Source: Acidiferrobacteraceae bacterium (GTDB taxonomy: Bacteria; Pseudomonadota; Gammaproteobacteria; Arenicellales; UBA868). From it: DNA of 64,000 nt. The stretch covers positions 1-64,000 of the forward strand of contig PBOB01000079.1 in the NCBI GenBank assembly GCA_002724185.1, in the 5' to 3' direction. Shown in pieces: positions 1-8,109 of this stretch (the stretch's first letter is position 1; every line of letters starts with the position of its first letter). A model generated the notes under the pieces. It was not told where the DNA came from and did no database searches. It was given only the letters and a program-made list of their open reading frames with translations. Position numbers and translations under genes: made by a program.

Positions 1-356
1 CGACTTACCAGCCGAATAGAAGGCTTCTCGGCCCAATCGTCGCTTTCATCTTCCCACATTAAAGGCATTAGGTCATTAACATCGAGTCCACGCTGCAAAA
101 GAGACTCGCTCTCTACGTATAAACGTGTGATATCGTAGTCGCCTAGGGCCTTATAAGTGGGAGAAAAGTTTTTCATGCCCGTGGCTTTCGTCTGCTGATT
201 AGTTTTTAGCTGGAACACGCCATCATCTAAAAATGCCATACTAACATCCTGATCAAACGCAGCACCAATCAACGCCACCTCGAGACCCTCCAGGGGGTAT
301 ATAGTCCCATAGGGTGCCCGACGGTTGACATACATAAACTTTTTCTGGATGGGCAC
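1..356 (-). CDS. dsrF: DsrF, sulfur-relay subunit (partial, cut by window edge)
   Basis: DsrF is one of three subunits of the cytoplasmic DsrEFH hexamer, which passes persulfide sulfur toward DsrC in sulfur oxidisers. The visible N-terminal 118 codons include KKFMYVNRRAPYG, the AFDQDVSMAFLDDGV segment and KNFSPTYKALGDYD, all hallmarks of the family, which is usually about 136 aa, so only about 20 residues lie off the left edge. I take the GTG at 356 as start (VPIQKKFMY); it lies 10 bases after the dsrE stop. An in-frame ATG at 335 would cut into the conserved N-terminus. It is the fourth visible gene of dsrABEF. In known operons dsrH and dsrC follow, here presumably outside the window. Confidence 0.93.
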   Translation of the reverse strand, partial: MPIQKKFMYVNRRAPYGTIYPLEGLEVALIGAAFDQDVSMAFLDDGVFQLKTNQQTKATGMKNFSPTYKALGDYDITRLYVESESLLQRGLDVNDLMPLMWEDESDDWAEKPSIRLVS

Positions 357-366
357 TGTACTCGTC

Positions 367-765
367 TCAGCCACCAAATGCCACTAAGCGATCTGCCTCA
401 ATACCGGCTTCAATTAACTGTCCAAGTCCAGAAATTCTAAAACCTGACGCGAGATTATCACCGTCTTTACCATGTCTTTTCGCTTCATCCCTATCGAGTA
501 TTCCCCGTCTTTGGGCGGCCGCGACACAAACTACTAGATCTAAGTTGTAGTCGTTACCTAGTTCACTCCATCTCTCAACGATGTGGCGATCATCTTGTGG
601 TGGTGTTGTCATCCGTGTCCCATTATTAACGCCATCATGATAGAAAAAAACTCGAATAATTTTGTGTCCAGCTGCTAGAGCAGCGCGTGTAAATTGATAA
701 GCCGTATCTGACGCTTGATGCGTATACGGACCCTCGTTCACCATGATTACGAATTTCAAAGGCAA
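367..765 (-). CDS. dsrE: DsrE, sulfurtransferase subunit
   Basis: DsrE carries the active-site cysteine of the DsrEFH sulfurtransferase. The 132-aa protein has the family length (about 130 aa) and fold markers: an N-terminal beta strand KFVIMVNEGPYTHQ, the HDGVNNG loop and a Cys at residue 80 in DLVVCVAAAQRRG, which corresponds to the persulfide-carrying Cys78 of the Allochromatium protein (known from the family). It starts one base after the dsrB stop, so the two are probably translationally coupled. DsrEFH is a marker of the oxidative, sulfur-oxidising direction of the Dsr pathway and is absent from typical sulfate reducers. Confidence 0.96.
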   Translation of the reverse strand: MPLKFVIMVNEGPYTHQASDTAYQFTRAALAAGHKIIRVFFYHDGVNNGTRMTTPPQDDRHIVERWSELGNDYNLDLVVCVAAAQRRGILDRDEAKRHGKDGDNLASGFRISGLGQLIEAGIEADRLVAFGG

Positions 766-766
766 T

Positions 767-1843
767 TTAGAAGCGAATATGAGTAGAGGAATTTAAACTC
801 TTTCGGGCACCGCGCCAATTATCAATGTGAAATTTAGTAAAAGGCAAATCGCAAAGCTCAAAAAATCGTGGCCACCCTATACGTTCAACCCAGTCGTTCA
901 GTCGCTCCCAATCTCGCGCATCTTCCTTGTACACTTTCAAAATGCGTTTCACTATTGCTGTCGCTTCTGGCCAACGAGGTGGATTATTTGGGACGCCAGA
1001 TGCAACTAGTTTTTGAAACGTCGGCTTACCTCTCGCATTGGAGTGGTTACCACCAACCCATATTGCTAGTTTCGTATGTTCTGGATCGTTAATCTGCATC
1101 GGGGGGCAAGGAGGGTAGCATGCGCCGCAGCAGATACACTTTTTTTCATCAACTTCTAATGTCGGCTTCCCGTTCACCTGTGCGGGTCGAATAGCAGCTA
1201 CGGGGCACCGAGCTACTACGGAAGGCCTCTCACAGACATTACTAACCAGATCGTGATTAATCTTGGGTGGCTTCGTGTGCTGCACATTGATTGCAATGTC
1301 ACCCTGTCCCCCACAATTAACCTGACAACATGAAGTTGTAATATGCACACGATTAGGCATGTTACAGTTTCGGAATTCATCAATCAACTCATCCATCATC
1401 GCTTTCACAACTCCCGATGCATCTGTTCCAGGAATATCGCAGTGCAACCAGCCCTGAGTATGAGATATCATGGCGACTGAATTCGCGGTTCCACCGACAA
1501 TAAAACCAGCGCTCTCAAGTGCATCGATCAGTGGCGCGACCTTTTCTTCATCGCTAACCATGTACTCGATATTACTTCGAATCGTAAACCGTACATGGCC
1601 ATCTGCATACTTGTCACCGATGTCACATAGCTTTCGTAAAGTAAAAACATCCAAAATACGTTGCGTGCCTGCTCTCACTGTCCAAATCTGATCTCCACTG
1701 TGTGCGAAATGACGCAAGACTCCAGGTCGAGGATGATCATGCTTCTGCCATTGGCCAAAGTTACTCACCATCACCGGATGCATATACTGAAAGCCATCCG
1801 GACAACCAGATTCAACAGGCTGGCGCATTTTCTTTTTTGCCAT
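767..1843 (-). CDS. dsrB: Reverse dissimilatory sulfite reductase beta subunit DsrB
   Basis: This is the beta subunit of siroheme sulfite reductase. With DsrA it forms the A2B2 enzyme that oxidises DsrC-bound sulfur to sulfite in the cytoplasm. The 358 residues carry the sulfite-reductase iron-sulfur/siroheme cysteines (TSCCQVNCGG near residues 171-179, then C204 and C213 in CERPSVVARCP) and an inserted ferredoxin domain with C236, C239, C242 and C246 (CICCGACYPPCP). The length is normal for DsrB. It lies 45 bases downstream of dsrA and 1 base upstream of dsrE. The linkage to dsrEF makes the oxidative type likely; a tree would confirm it. Confidence 0.97.
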   Translation of the reverse strand: MAKKKMRQPVESGCPDGFQYMHPVMVSNFGQWQKHDHPRPGVLRHFAHSGDQIWTVRAGTQRILDVFTLRKLCDIGDKYADGHVRFTIRSNIEYMVSDEEKVAPLIDALESAGFIVGGTANSVAMISHTQGWLHCDIPGTDASGVVKAMMDELIDEFRNCNMPNRVHITTSCCQVNCGGQGDIAINVQHTKPPKINHDLVSNVCERPSVVARCPVAAIRPAQVNGKPTLEVDEKKCICCGACYPPCPPMQINDPEHTKLAIWVGGNHSNARGKPTFQKLVASGVPNNPPRWPEATAIVKRILKVYKEDARDWERLNDWVERIGWPRFFELCDLPFTKFHIDNWRGARKSLNSSTHIRF

Positions 1844-1888
1844 CGTAGTTCTCTCTTGTAGGCTGTGTAATACCGTAGCTTTAGATAG

Positions 1889-3157
1889 CTAGGCGGCTGC
1901 GGACTGCTTCTCTTCTCGTTTGCGCGCAAACCACTTGATAGCCTCCTCGTCCCAATTATCCATTCGGACATAAGACGATTCCCGTGGGTTGGCAATCATA
2001 TTAGGATCAACATCCACCTCAATTCCCTCAAGGAAATTTATCAGTCCTATCCGCTCAATCATTTCCCCACAACGCTCATGTTCAAGTCCATTATCAGCCC
2101 AAAAATCAATTATTCGTTCCGCCAAATCAACTATCTTCTCGTAATCTTCATCGTTCTCTAGCTTCATAAACGGTATGACAACGGTACCCATGAGATCACC
2201 TATCTTAAGTGTTCGCTTACCACCGATTAATACGGACACTCCTCGGTCTTCCCCGGGAGAAAAAGCAGCCGGCACAACATTAAGACAATGCATACATTTC
2301 ACGCAATTTCTATCATCAATCTCAATCGAATCGTCATTCCTCAAGCTCATGCAATTCGTTGGACAACGCGTAATAATGTTATCAATAACGTGTTGTCTTC
2401 CCTTTTGATCAACGTAAGCTTTCCACTCCGCTTGATCTACTTGAATTTCATCGCGCCAAGTTCCTATAACAGCCATATCAGCGCGCTCAATAGAGTTCAT
2501 ACAATCATTAGGGCAACCTGAGATTTTGAACTTAAACTTGTATGGCAACGCTGGTCGATGGACATCATCTGTAAAATTATTTACCAACGTCCTATGAATC
2601 TTATGCTCATTTGCACAAGACTGCTCACATCGAGCTGCTCCAACACAAGACTGAGAAGTCCGAACACAGGGTCCAGCTCCACCTAAATCCCAACCATATT
2701 CATTTATTTCATCGAAAAAATTCTGTGTGTTCTCGGTGCTAGCTCCAATAAACATAATATTTCCTGTCTGGCCATGAAACGTGACAAGACCTGAGCCCCA
2801 CTTTTCCCAGCTGTCAGCAAGCTGTCTCAAGGCAGCCGTTGTGTAGTGATGTCCGGCTGGTGGCTGCACGCGCAAGGTGTGAAACTCTTTAGATTCAGGG
2901 AACTGCTGACCAACTTCAGAGAATCGAGGAATAATTCCACCTCCATATCCATATACACTAACAACACCACCTTTCCAGTAACCTTTGCGTGTCTCGTAGG
3001 AATGTTCGAGCTGCCCCAGAAGATCATTCGCGACACCATTCACTCGCTCACTTGAATGCTGATCGCGCAAATTCTTGATTCCACTAATAAAACTTGGCCA
3101 CGGCCCATTCTCCAGTTCATCGAGCATAGGCGTAGGGTGTTGAGAATTCTTGTCCAT
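1889..3157 (-). CDS. dsrA: Reverse dissimilatory sulfite reductase alpha subunit DsrA
   Basis: This is the alpha subunit of the siroheme sulfite reductase and the first gene of the dsr operon, as in Allochromatium-type clusters. The 422-aa protein shows the siroheme-[4Fe-4S] ligands C171-x5-C177 and C215-x3-C219 (SGCPNDC), and a ferredoxin domain built from CPTNC (265-269) and CVKCMHC (285-291). The basic active-site surroundings HTLRVQPPAG and YETRKGYWKGG are also present. It is full length with an ATG start. Upstream is a 340-base gap holding a possible promoter. The downstream partners dsrB, dsrE and dsrF follow closely on the same strand. CysG at 8110 supplies the siroheme. Confidence 0.97.
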   Translation of the reverse strand: MDKNSQHPTPMLDELENGPWPSFISGIKNLRDQHSSERVNGVANDLLGQLEHSYETRKGYWKGGVVSVYGYGGGIIPRFSEVGQQFPESKEFHTLRVQPPAGHHYTTAALRQLADSWEKWGSGLVTFHGQTGNIMFIGASTENTQNFFDEINEYGWDLGGAGPCVRTSQSCVGAARCEQSCANEHKIHRTLVNNFTDDVHRPALPYKFKFKISGCPNDCMNSIERADMAVIGTWRDEIQVDQAEWKAYVDQKGRQHVIDNIITRCPTNCMSLRNDDSIEIDDRNCVKCMHCLNVVPAAFSPGEDRGVSVLIGGKRTLKIGDLMGTVVIPFMKLENDEDYEKIVDLAERIIDFWADNGLEHERCGEMIERIGLINFLEGIEVDVDPNMIANPRESSYVRMDNWDEEAIKWFARKREEKQSAAA

Positions 3158-3497
3158 GCTGTCTCCCTTATGACAATAATTTCAGTCCACAAACAAACCC
3201 GCATTTGTCCAAAATATAGCGAACTATTGTGTTGTAACAGCGGCGTAACAACTACTGTCCACTTGGGTGATAAGCAAGGCAATAAGAATATCTCTAATGG
3301 GATAGACGTATGCAATTTAGATCATGCTTTACCACCGAGAATGGTCGCACCATTAAAGACCAAAATATTTCTAGCAAGGAGATGCACTTGTCTTTCGATC
3401 TGTATGGCGCTACGACTATGACGAAGTAACACCCTCCAAGTCTAAGAAGCATAGAGAGGCTATAATTGCCCGATTAAACTATCTTGATCTATTTGAA
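3158..3497. other. Divergent intergenic region between dsrA and the TauD-like gene
   Basis: This 340-base spacer separates dsrA (leftward) from the dioxygenase gene (rightward). ORFs of 70-120 codons run through it or its edges on both strands, but they lack recognisable families and overlap dsrA, so I treat them as noise. It should hold promoters for both directions: a weak leftward candidate is listed at 3213-3240, and a TATAAT at 3461-3466 lies about 30 bases before the rightward start without a clear -35. No terminator or repeat was recognised. Confidence 0.5.
3213..3240 (-). promoter_or_regulatory. Candidate promoter of the dsr operon
   Basis: Reading leftward, CTGTTA (3240-3235) is followed after 16 bases by TATATT (3218-3213), a 3/6 and 5/6 match to sigma-70 -35 and -10 boxes. 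It lies about 55 bases before the dsrA start. The match is weak and rests on consensus only. Confidence 0.3.
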
Positions 3498-4406
3498 GTG
3501 GAAATCCCCAATTCTTCGAACAATCTAGCATCAAGAGGCTGGCTAACCAGTAACTTTGAATCCTGGTTTCAAAACAAACTGGCGCGGTACCGTGATGCTA
3601 TCCGTGATCTTGTCATAGATATTAAGGACCCTTCTCAGCTTTCAGCAGCTGAGTACTTGACTCTAACTTCTCGAGCTGCGGATACAAATATGGTGATCTA
3701 TCGCTGTATGAAACCCGATACGGTAAAAAAAGACGTTATCGTGCGACTCGCCCAACAAGTTGGACTCAAGCAATTAGACATCGCCCCAATAGCTCAATCA
3801 GACCAACTCACTGAAATCCGGCTGCATAGTACAAGACCACACCAACGGTATATACCATATACCAATCGCCCACTAAATTGGCATACAGACGGCTATTATC
3901 ATCCTGATTCACATCGAATTAAAGGAATGCTACTACACTGTGTCCAAGACGCCGAAGACGGTGGTGAAAATTTCTTTATGGATCACGAAATCGTCTATGG
4001 TTTACTTTATCGTCAAAATCCTTCCTGGATACAAGCCCTAAGACATCCTAAAACTATGACTATCCCCCCCAATCAAGATGCGCACGCAAGTCGGCAAGAT
4101 CCTCAAAGTGGTCCCGTTTTTGAAATAACAGCTAACCGACTACATATGCGATACACCACACGACAGAAAAATGTTATATGGAGAAAAAACGCATTAACAT
4201 ATGAAGCACTCAAAGCCATACACAATATCCTTGGCAATACATCAGACTTGATTGTGCGACACCACTTTGCCCCAGGAGAAGGAATTTTGACGAACAACGT
4301 CTTACACGGACGAAAGGGATTTAGTGATGATGATAGCAAATCTCGACTGCTATACCGCGCACGTTTTCTCGATTCAATAGATTACAGTGGAGTTAACCAT
4401 CAGTAA
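3498..4406 (+). CDS. TauD/TfdA-family Fe(II)/2-oxoglutarate dioxygenase
   Basis: This is a non-heme Fe(II) and 2-oxoglutarate-dependent oxygenase of the TauD/gamma-butyrobetaine hydroxylase superfamily. The metal triad is visible: H129 and D131 in NWHTDGYY, and H270 in NVLHGRKGF, followed by R288 in YRARF, the usual 2-oxoglutarate-binding arginine. At 302 aa the length is typical. The start is a GTG at 3498. It faces away from dsrA and leads the tight series with the Cmx6-like gene 18 bases downstream. The substrate is unknown. Its place in a dsr locus suggests organosulfur or sulfonate chemistry or a modification linked to sulfur oxidation, but that is inference. Confidence 0.82.
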   Translation: MEIPNSSNNLASRGWLTSNFESWFQNKLARYRDAIRDLVIDIKDPSQLSAAEYLTLTSRAADTNMVIYRCMKPDTVKKDVIVRLAQQVGLKQLDIAPIAQSDQLTEIRLHSTRPHQRYIPYTNRPLNWHTDGYYHPDSHRIKGMLLHCVQDAEDGGENFFMDHEIVYGLLYRQNPSWIQALRHPKTMTIPPNQDAHASRQDPQSGPVFEITANRLHMRYTTRQKNVIWRKNALTYEALKAIHNILGNTSDLIVRHHFAPGEGILTNNVLHGRKGFSDDDSKSRLLYRARFLDSIDYSGVNHQ

Positions 4407-4424
4407 TCTACCCATAAGCAAATT

Positions 4425-5096
4425 ATGCAAGTCGGATTAGATAGCCAGATGTCATCAAAAGCTATCGATCTATTATTTCGCATGTCAGGGAATCGTCTCC
4501 CAACAGATTATGCGTGGGGTTTATCTGAAGCAATTCAACACGCTTTACCTTGGCTAGAAAATGATGAAGAAAGTGGCATTCACCACATAAACATTCTTGA
4601 GTCCGGCAGTGGATGGCAACGGCCGCTTCACGAAGATTGGATACATTTATCAAAACGCAGCCGTCTTATGCTCCGAATCCGACGGGAGCGAATACAAGAC
4701 GCCAATGCTCTATGCAACTTAACCCTAAACTTTCTTGGCTGTTCAATCACCATAGGTAGAGCGACTCCAAGGGAGCTGTCCCCAATAACAACTTTATATG
4801 CTCGCCATGTTGCAACTCCCACGAAGGTCACTAGTGAGGAAAAATTCATAGATTGGAGCAAGAATCTAATAGGTCGTCAAGGTGCACATCCAATCACGAT
4901 ATTGTGTGGTCAGGAACGCTACATCAACACACCCGACGGAACAATTAGTACTCGAAGCCTTATGATTGATAACTTAGCACCTTCAGAATCTCTGCTACTC
5001 CAACAGTCAGGTATAGGCCCATATCGGCAACTTGGGTGCGGTTTATTTTTGCCTCACAGGGGTATTGCAGAAATACAAAATGCTAAACATAGTTGA
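4425..5096 (+). CDS. Stand-alone Cas6/Cmx6-like RAMP protein
   Basis: This 223-aa protein resembles the Cas6 subtype named Cmx6 (type I-MYXAN), an endoribonuclease family that processes CRISPR RNA. It ends in the glycine-rich RAMP loop G196-I-G-P-Y-R-Q-L-G204-C-G206 followed by LFLPH, and has the preceding RSLMIDNLAPSESLLLQ segment and an internal HLSKRSRLMLRIRRER stretch, all as I recall from that family. H48 and H49 near the N-terminal third, or H74, could serve as catalytic histidine; this is uncertain. There is no CRISPR array and no other cas gene in the window. It sits 18 bases after the dioxygenase gene beside dsr, so a non-CRISPR RNA-binding or RNA-cleaving role is possible. Confidence 0.75.
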   Translation: MQVGLDSQMSSKAIDLLFRMSGNRLPTDYAWGLSEAIQHALPWLENDEESGIHHINILESGSGWQRPLHEDWIHLSKRSRLMLRIRRERIQDANALCNLTLNFLGCSITIGRATPRELSPITTLYARHVATPTKVTSEEKFIDWSKNLIGRQGAHPITILCGQERYINTPDGTISTRSLMIDNLAPSESLLLQQSGIGPYRQLGCGLFLPHRGIAEIQNAKHS

Positions 5097-5149
5097 TAAT
5101 CTAGAATTCGACGGCATAATTAACGCCTACAGCCTACAATTGTAAAACT

Positions 5150-5353
5150 ATGAACAAAAAACAGAAGATTATTCAACGTATGATCGAGATGCAAAGAAAT
5201 TTCATCGAAGAGGAACAGAAGAAAGGCGTTAAACTTGAGGACTATTATTGTCCAGAAGATGGACATCCGCTTGAAAATTATCGAGAAGAGTTTGCCGATC
5301 TCGCAACGCAGGTGGTAGACCTAGCACACGAAGAAAAAGGGTCAAAAAGGTAG
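5150..5353 (+). CDS. Small unknown protein of the dsr-flanking block
   Basis: I do not recognise a named family. The 67-aa product is highly charged and probably helical at both ends (MNKKQKIIQRMIEMQRNFIEEEQKK and the EEFADLATQVVDLAHEEK region, described by position 1-25 and 46-63), with a central CPEDGHPLENY motif carrying its single Cys (C34) and a His. There are no membrane segments. It lies 53 bases after the Cmx6-like gene and shares frame with the next gene, on the same strand, so it is likely part of the same transcript. The compact, motif-containing composition argues for a real gene. Confidence 0.6.
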   Translation: MNKKQKIIQRMIEMQRNFIEEEQKKGVKLEDYYCPEDGHPLENYREEFADLATQVVDLAHEEKGSKR

Positions 5354-5386
5354 GCCTGGAATTTATGGAATGCGCTCGTTAGCCTT

Positions 5387-5992
5387 TTGTCGTCCACACA
5401 AGTGATCTCTGTTAACCGAATTCGTGATACCTGGCACTCTGGATCAGGCAATACCTCAATTGAGGACAATGGTATAGCATTGGCCTATGTTGGATGGCAG
5501 CTTGCGCTAGCTGCAACAAAAAACCTGCATGAGCAAGATTTCCAATATGTTGATGACAACCAACGCTTGAGTGTATTGCTCGAATATCTAGTGTTTCTTG
5601 CACACCATGCCGATAGATTGACATTTGAAGTCTTGTCGAGCCAGGAGCGTGAGCATTTTATGCATTCGTTTATTGAGGCAAGTTGTCGGCACTTCCAGCG
5701 TAATGCGGAAGAAATATTAGGCACAGCAGATTATCATGATCAATTTGTTAAGCTTCTTAGAAGACGTAACAGTGAATATAACTTGCATAAAGCGCCGAAT
5801 GGCCAACCAGGATATGGTTTATTCCGATCATTCGGAAGTCACATACAAGCAAGAATGGGTGACAAACAAACAAATCGTTGGGTTATAGATCAAGTAATCG
5901 ACATCGATGCACCTGAAGCTACCTCATCGTTAGCAAAGTCAATCAATCATCTTCTTGAAACCACTAACCAGGTTCTAGATAAACCCAACTGA
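5387..5992 (+). CDS. Unknown, probably all-helical cytoplasmic protein
   Basis: Function not recognised. The 201-aa product has no signal peptide or membrane segment. It looks mostly alpha-helical, with a His-rich middle (FLAHHADRL, near residue 65) and a C-terminal region NGQPGYGLFRSFGSHIQARMG. No ATG is available between the preceding stop (5351-5353, same frame) and the coding start, so translation must begin at TTG 5387 or GTG 5402; neither has a convincing ribosome site. It follows the 67-aa gene by 33 bases and closes the rightward block that begins at 3498. The absence of stops and protein-like composition support it. Confidence 0.6.
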   Translation: MSSTQVISVNRIRDTWHSGSGNTSIEDNGIALAYVGWQLALAATKNLHEQDFQYVDDNQRLSVLLEYLVFLAHHADRLTFEVLSSQEREHFMHSFIEASCRHFQRNAEEILGTADYHDQFVKLLRRRNSEYNLHKAPNGQPGYGLFRSFGSHIQARMGDKQTNRWVIDQVIDIDAPEATSSLAKSINHLLETTNQVLDKPN

Positions 5993-6023
5993 TATTCAGT
6001 AGACGTAGTCTACGCTCTGTACG

Positions 6024-6221
6024 CTATGGAACTCTATGCTTTGACGAGTGATCAGTATTCTTTTCTTTCCCGTCCTTGTAGCCAACACGATAAGGCTCAG
6101 TTTGCCGTTGCTCTTCACGCTCCGGATTGCCCAAGTACCCACCAACCCAACCTTGTATATACTCGGAATCAATCCCACTATTCTCAAGCTGCTTTACAGT
6201 ATTGTAATAAGTTGAATCCAA
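6024..6221 (-). CDS. Small unknown acidic/basic protein with TTG start
   Basis: The 65-aa product has no family I can name, but it looks like a genuine protein: NSGIDSEYIQGWVGGYLGNPEREEQR followed by YRVGYKDGKEKN, described as residues 13-38 and 44-55, with a pattern of aromatic and Gly residues flanked by charged helices. The start is a TTG at 6221 with GGAG seven bases upstream, a good ribosome site that decides the start. It lies 40 bases downstream of the phosphoribosyltransferase-like gene on the same strand, so they are probably co-transcribed, and it converges with the unknown 201-aa gene. Confidence 0.55.
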   Translation of the reverse strand: MDSTYYNTVKQLENSGIDSEYIQGWVGGYLGNPEREEQRQTEPYRVGYKDGKEKNTDHSSKHRVP

Positions 6222-6261
6222 ATCTTATCTCCGATATTGCTAACAATTAGACGCTGTCATC

Positions 6262-7401
6262 CTATTGTACGCGAGGGGTGCAAACCCTCTCAAATCGAGC
6301 CAGTGGTTCACCACTATCTATCATAGATGCAGTCTTATCGACCCCTGCGCGCAATGAATCTACTCTGCCAAGGTGGAAAAGACACTGGGCAGCCGCATAC
6401 AACAGACTATTTCTAGTTGGGCCGGCACTCCCAGCGAGCGCTTCCCTGCCCGCAGCAGCGGCAAAGTGTGCCAGCGAATTATTGCTAGCGCCTGCTACTG
6501 TCATATGTAATTTTGAGGTTTGCAACCCCTCATCTGGTAAAGGTGTCCCCCTAGTTAAGCAGTGCACTCCCGCACCCTGCGGATCCAAACGAAGCTCCTC
6601 ATCTTGTCCATCCCCAAAAAACCTTGTTAATCTCGATGGTTGGTTTAAAGAAGCAAAGATTCCACCTTCTATGCCTCTTATGACCATTGCTGATGTATAG
6701 CCAGATGCTCTTGCAAGCATCGTATATATGGGAGGATATGGCTTGTGCACGTAACCTGTCATTAAATGTGTTGAGCAAGCGCCTCGAATAGGCATCAAAA
6801 GAACTTCAAGCGTTGTTAGGCATGGGCGTTTCACGATTCTTGTCCTAAGGTCACGAAGACTATTAAGCGGGGGGTTCGCATAACTTTGATCAACATAAGC
6901 CCAACCAATGCTGGTATCGCTAAGCTGATTTGCTGCGGCTGTTGGATCTAGACTCGTGTCTATCCCCGCAGCCTGTAAAACCTGGAAATGGGTAAGACCA
7001 AACTTTGGACCCATAGAATCAACACCCTGGCTAACTGATGGAATCCCCAGAGATGCTAGAATCGGCAGAAGAAAAGGACCTGCCGGTAACGAGCGTGTAT
7101 ATCCGTCAAATGGATCAGATAGATCGAGGACCTCAGGAACATCTGCGATTACCTGAATAGAAGATTGCTTTAGGGCTTTGAGTATGCCGAGGAGCTCTTC
7201 ATCTGTTTCGCGCTTCATGCGAAGAGCAATTAGAAATATAGCCGCTTGAACCTCGTCTACCCTCTCCTCTAGAATTAGTGACATTGCACTATAGGCCTCA
7301 CGCTCCGAAAGATTCTTGCTAAGCTCTGGCCCTGTAGCAATCTTTTGTAGGCATGTATACATATCAACATCTGAACTGACATCTTTTTGCATAGCAATCA
7401 T
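6262..7401 (-). CDS. TrpD2/YbiB-like anthranilate phosphoribosyltransferase homologue
   Basis: This belongs to the glycosyltransferase family 3 fold shared by TrpD and thymidine phosphorylase. The N-terminal helical domain (LSEREAYSAMSLILEERVDE) and the central GVDSMGPKFG and DLRTRIVKRPCLTTLEVLL segments resemble the YbiB/TrpD2 branch, reported as nucleic-acid-binding in E. coli. The canonical TrpD phosphoribosyl loop GTGGD is not seen, so tryptophan synthesis is unlikely. I prefer ATG 7401; a TTG at 7425 would add eight residues. Relatives occur near assimilatory nitrite/siroheme genes in other bacteria (from memory), which fits its place between dsr and cysG. Its role here is unknown. Confidence 0.72.
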   Translation of the reverse strand: MIAMQKDVSSDVDMYTCLQKIATGPELSKNLSEREAYSAMSLILEERVDEVQAAIFLIALRMKRETDEELLGILKALKQSSIQVIADVPEVLDLSDPFDGYTRSLPAGPFLLPILASLGIPSVSQGVDSMGPKFGLTHFQVLQAAGIDTSLDPTAAANQLSDTSIGWAYVDQSYANPPLNSLRDLRTRIVKRPCLTTLEVLLMPIRGACSTHLMTGYVHKPYPPIYTMLARASGYTSAMVIRGIEGGIFASLNQPSRLTRFFGDGQDEELRLDPQGAGVHCLTRGTPLPDEGLQTSKLHMTVAGASNNSLAHFAAAAGREALAGSAGPTRNSLLYAAAQCLFHLGRVDSLRAGVDKTASMIDSGEPLARFERVCTPRVQ

Positions 7402-7506
7402 TGATAAATCATCCAAATCGCCCAAAATCTTTATTTTATATAGTTAGCTATATCCTACTGAATTAGGTAATGTTAACTGAAGAATTGCCGTACCCAAAGT
7501 GAAAAC

Positions 7507-7962
7507 ATGATACAAGACGACGATATTGACCTCACGAGTGGTTTTTCAGCATTTGAATCAAAGCACTTTAGCCGTGCAATGCAACTGCTCTCTCCCTATG
7601 CTGAAAAAGGTAATTCGGAAGCTCAGTATAGCCTTGGCATAATGTACCAGAATGGTCTCGGAACCATACGTAATCCTGTGCTTGCATTTCGATGGATTCG
7701 GGAGGCAGCCAAACAGAAACACGGTTTATCCTGCCATAGCCTAGGATTAATGTATCTTGAAGGAGACTGTGTCGAGAAAAATAATACTAAAGCATTCGAA
7801 TATTTCTCTCTCGCGGCAGACCAGGGCTTAGCCGGCTCTATTATCGTTCTCGCTCAGATGTACGATCAGGGTATAGGCGTAAAAAAAGACCATGAACGAG
7901 CGAAAAAACTTTACCAGAAAGCCGGAATAGACAACGTTTCGATGTTGGAACAACTACCCTAG
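7507..7962 (+). CDS. Sel1-like repeat protein
   Basis: The 151-aa protein consists of about three Sel1-type tetratricopeptide-like repeats of 36 residues. Repeat cores are visible as GNSEAQYSLGIMYQNGLG, GLSCHSLGLMYLEGDC and LAGSIIVLAQMYDQGIG, each followed by a basic/acidic helix. Such repeats form protein-protein interaction superhelices. There is no signal peptide, so it is probably cytoplasmic. It is transcribed away from the phosphoribosyltransferase homologue across a roughly 100-base divergent spacer and lies upstream of cysG. The partner is unknown. Confidence 0.85.
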   Translation: MIQDDDIDLTSGFSAFESKHFSRAMQLLSPYAEKGNSEAQYSLGIMYQNGLGTIRNPVLAFRWIREAAKQKHGLSCHSLGLMYLEGDCVEKNNTKAFEYFSLAADQGLAGSIIVLAQMYDQGIGVKKDHERAKKLYQKAGIDNVSMLEQLP

Positions 7963-8109
7963 ATCTAGACAAACAATGGTATAAGTAAAATATAGACCAA
8001 AATGTGTCAAAGCAGAAACAGTATGACTGGATTTATAGAGCTAGAATTTTGCATTAAGCCCGCAATTCCAAGCTATGCTTAACCATTAAACGAAGCTATT
8101 AAACCCAAA

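Noticed and set aside
1-3157. Dissimilatory sulfate reduction (reductive Dsr)
   Set aside because: dsrE and dsrF follow dsrB directly, a mark of sulfur oxidisers; no dsrD seen in the visible part.
3056-3421. 121-codon rightward ORF overlapping the dsrA start and spacer
   Set aside because: It lies partly antisense to dsrA, has odd composition with no motif and no ribosome site.
4425-5096. A CRISPR-Cas locus around the Cas6-like gene
   Set aside because: No repeat-spacer array and no other cas gene was found in the window; the protein is recorded as stand-alone.
6278-6700. 140-codon rightward ORF
   Set aside because: Fully antisense to the TrpD2-like gene, low-complexity Ser/Pro composition.
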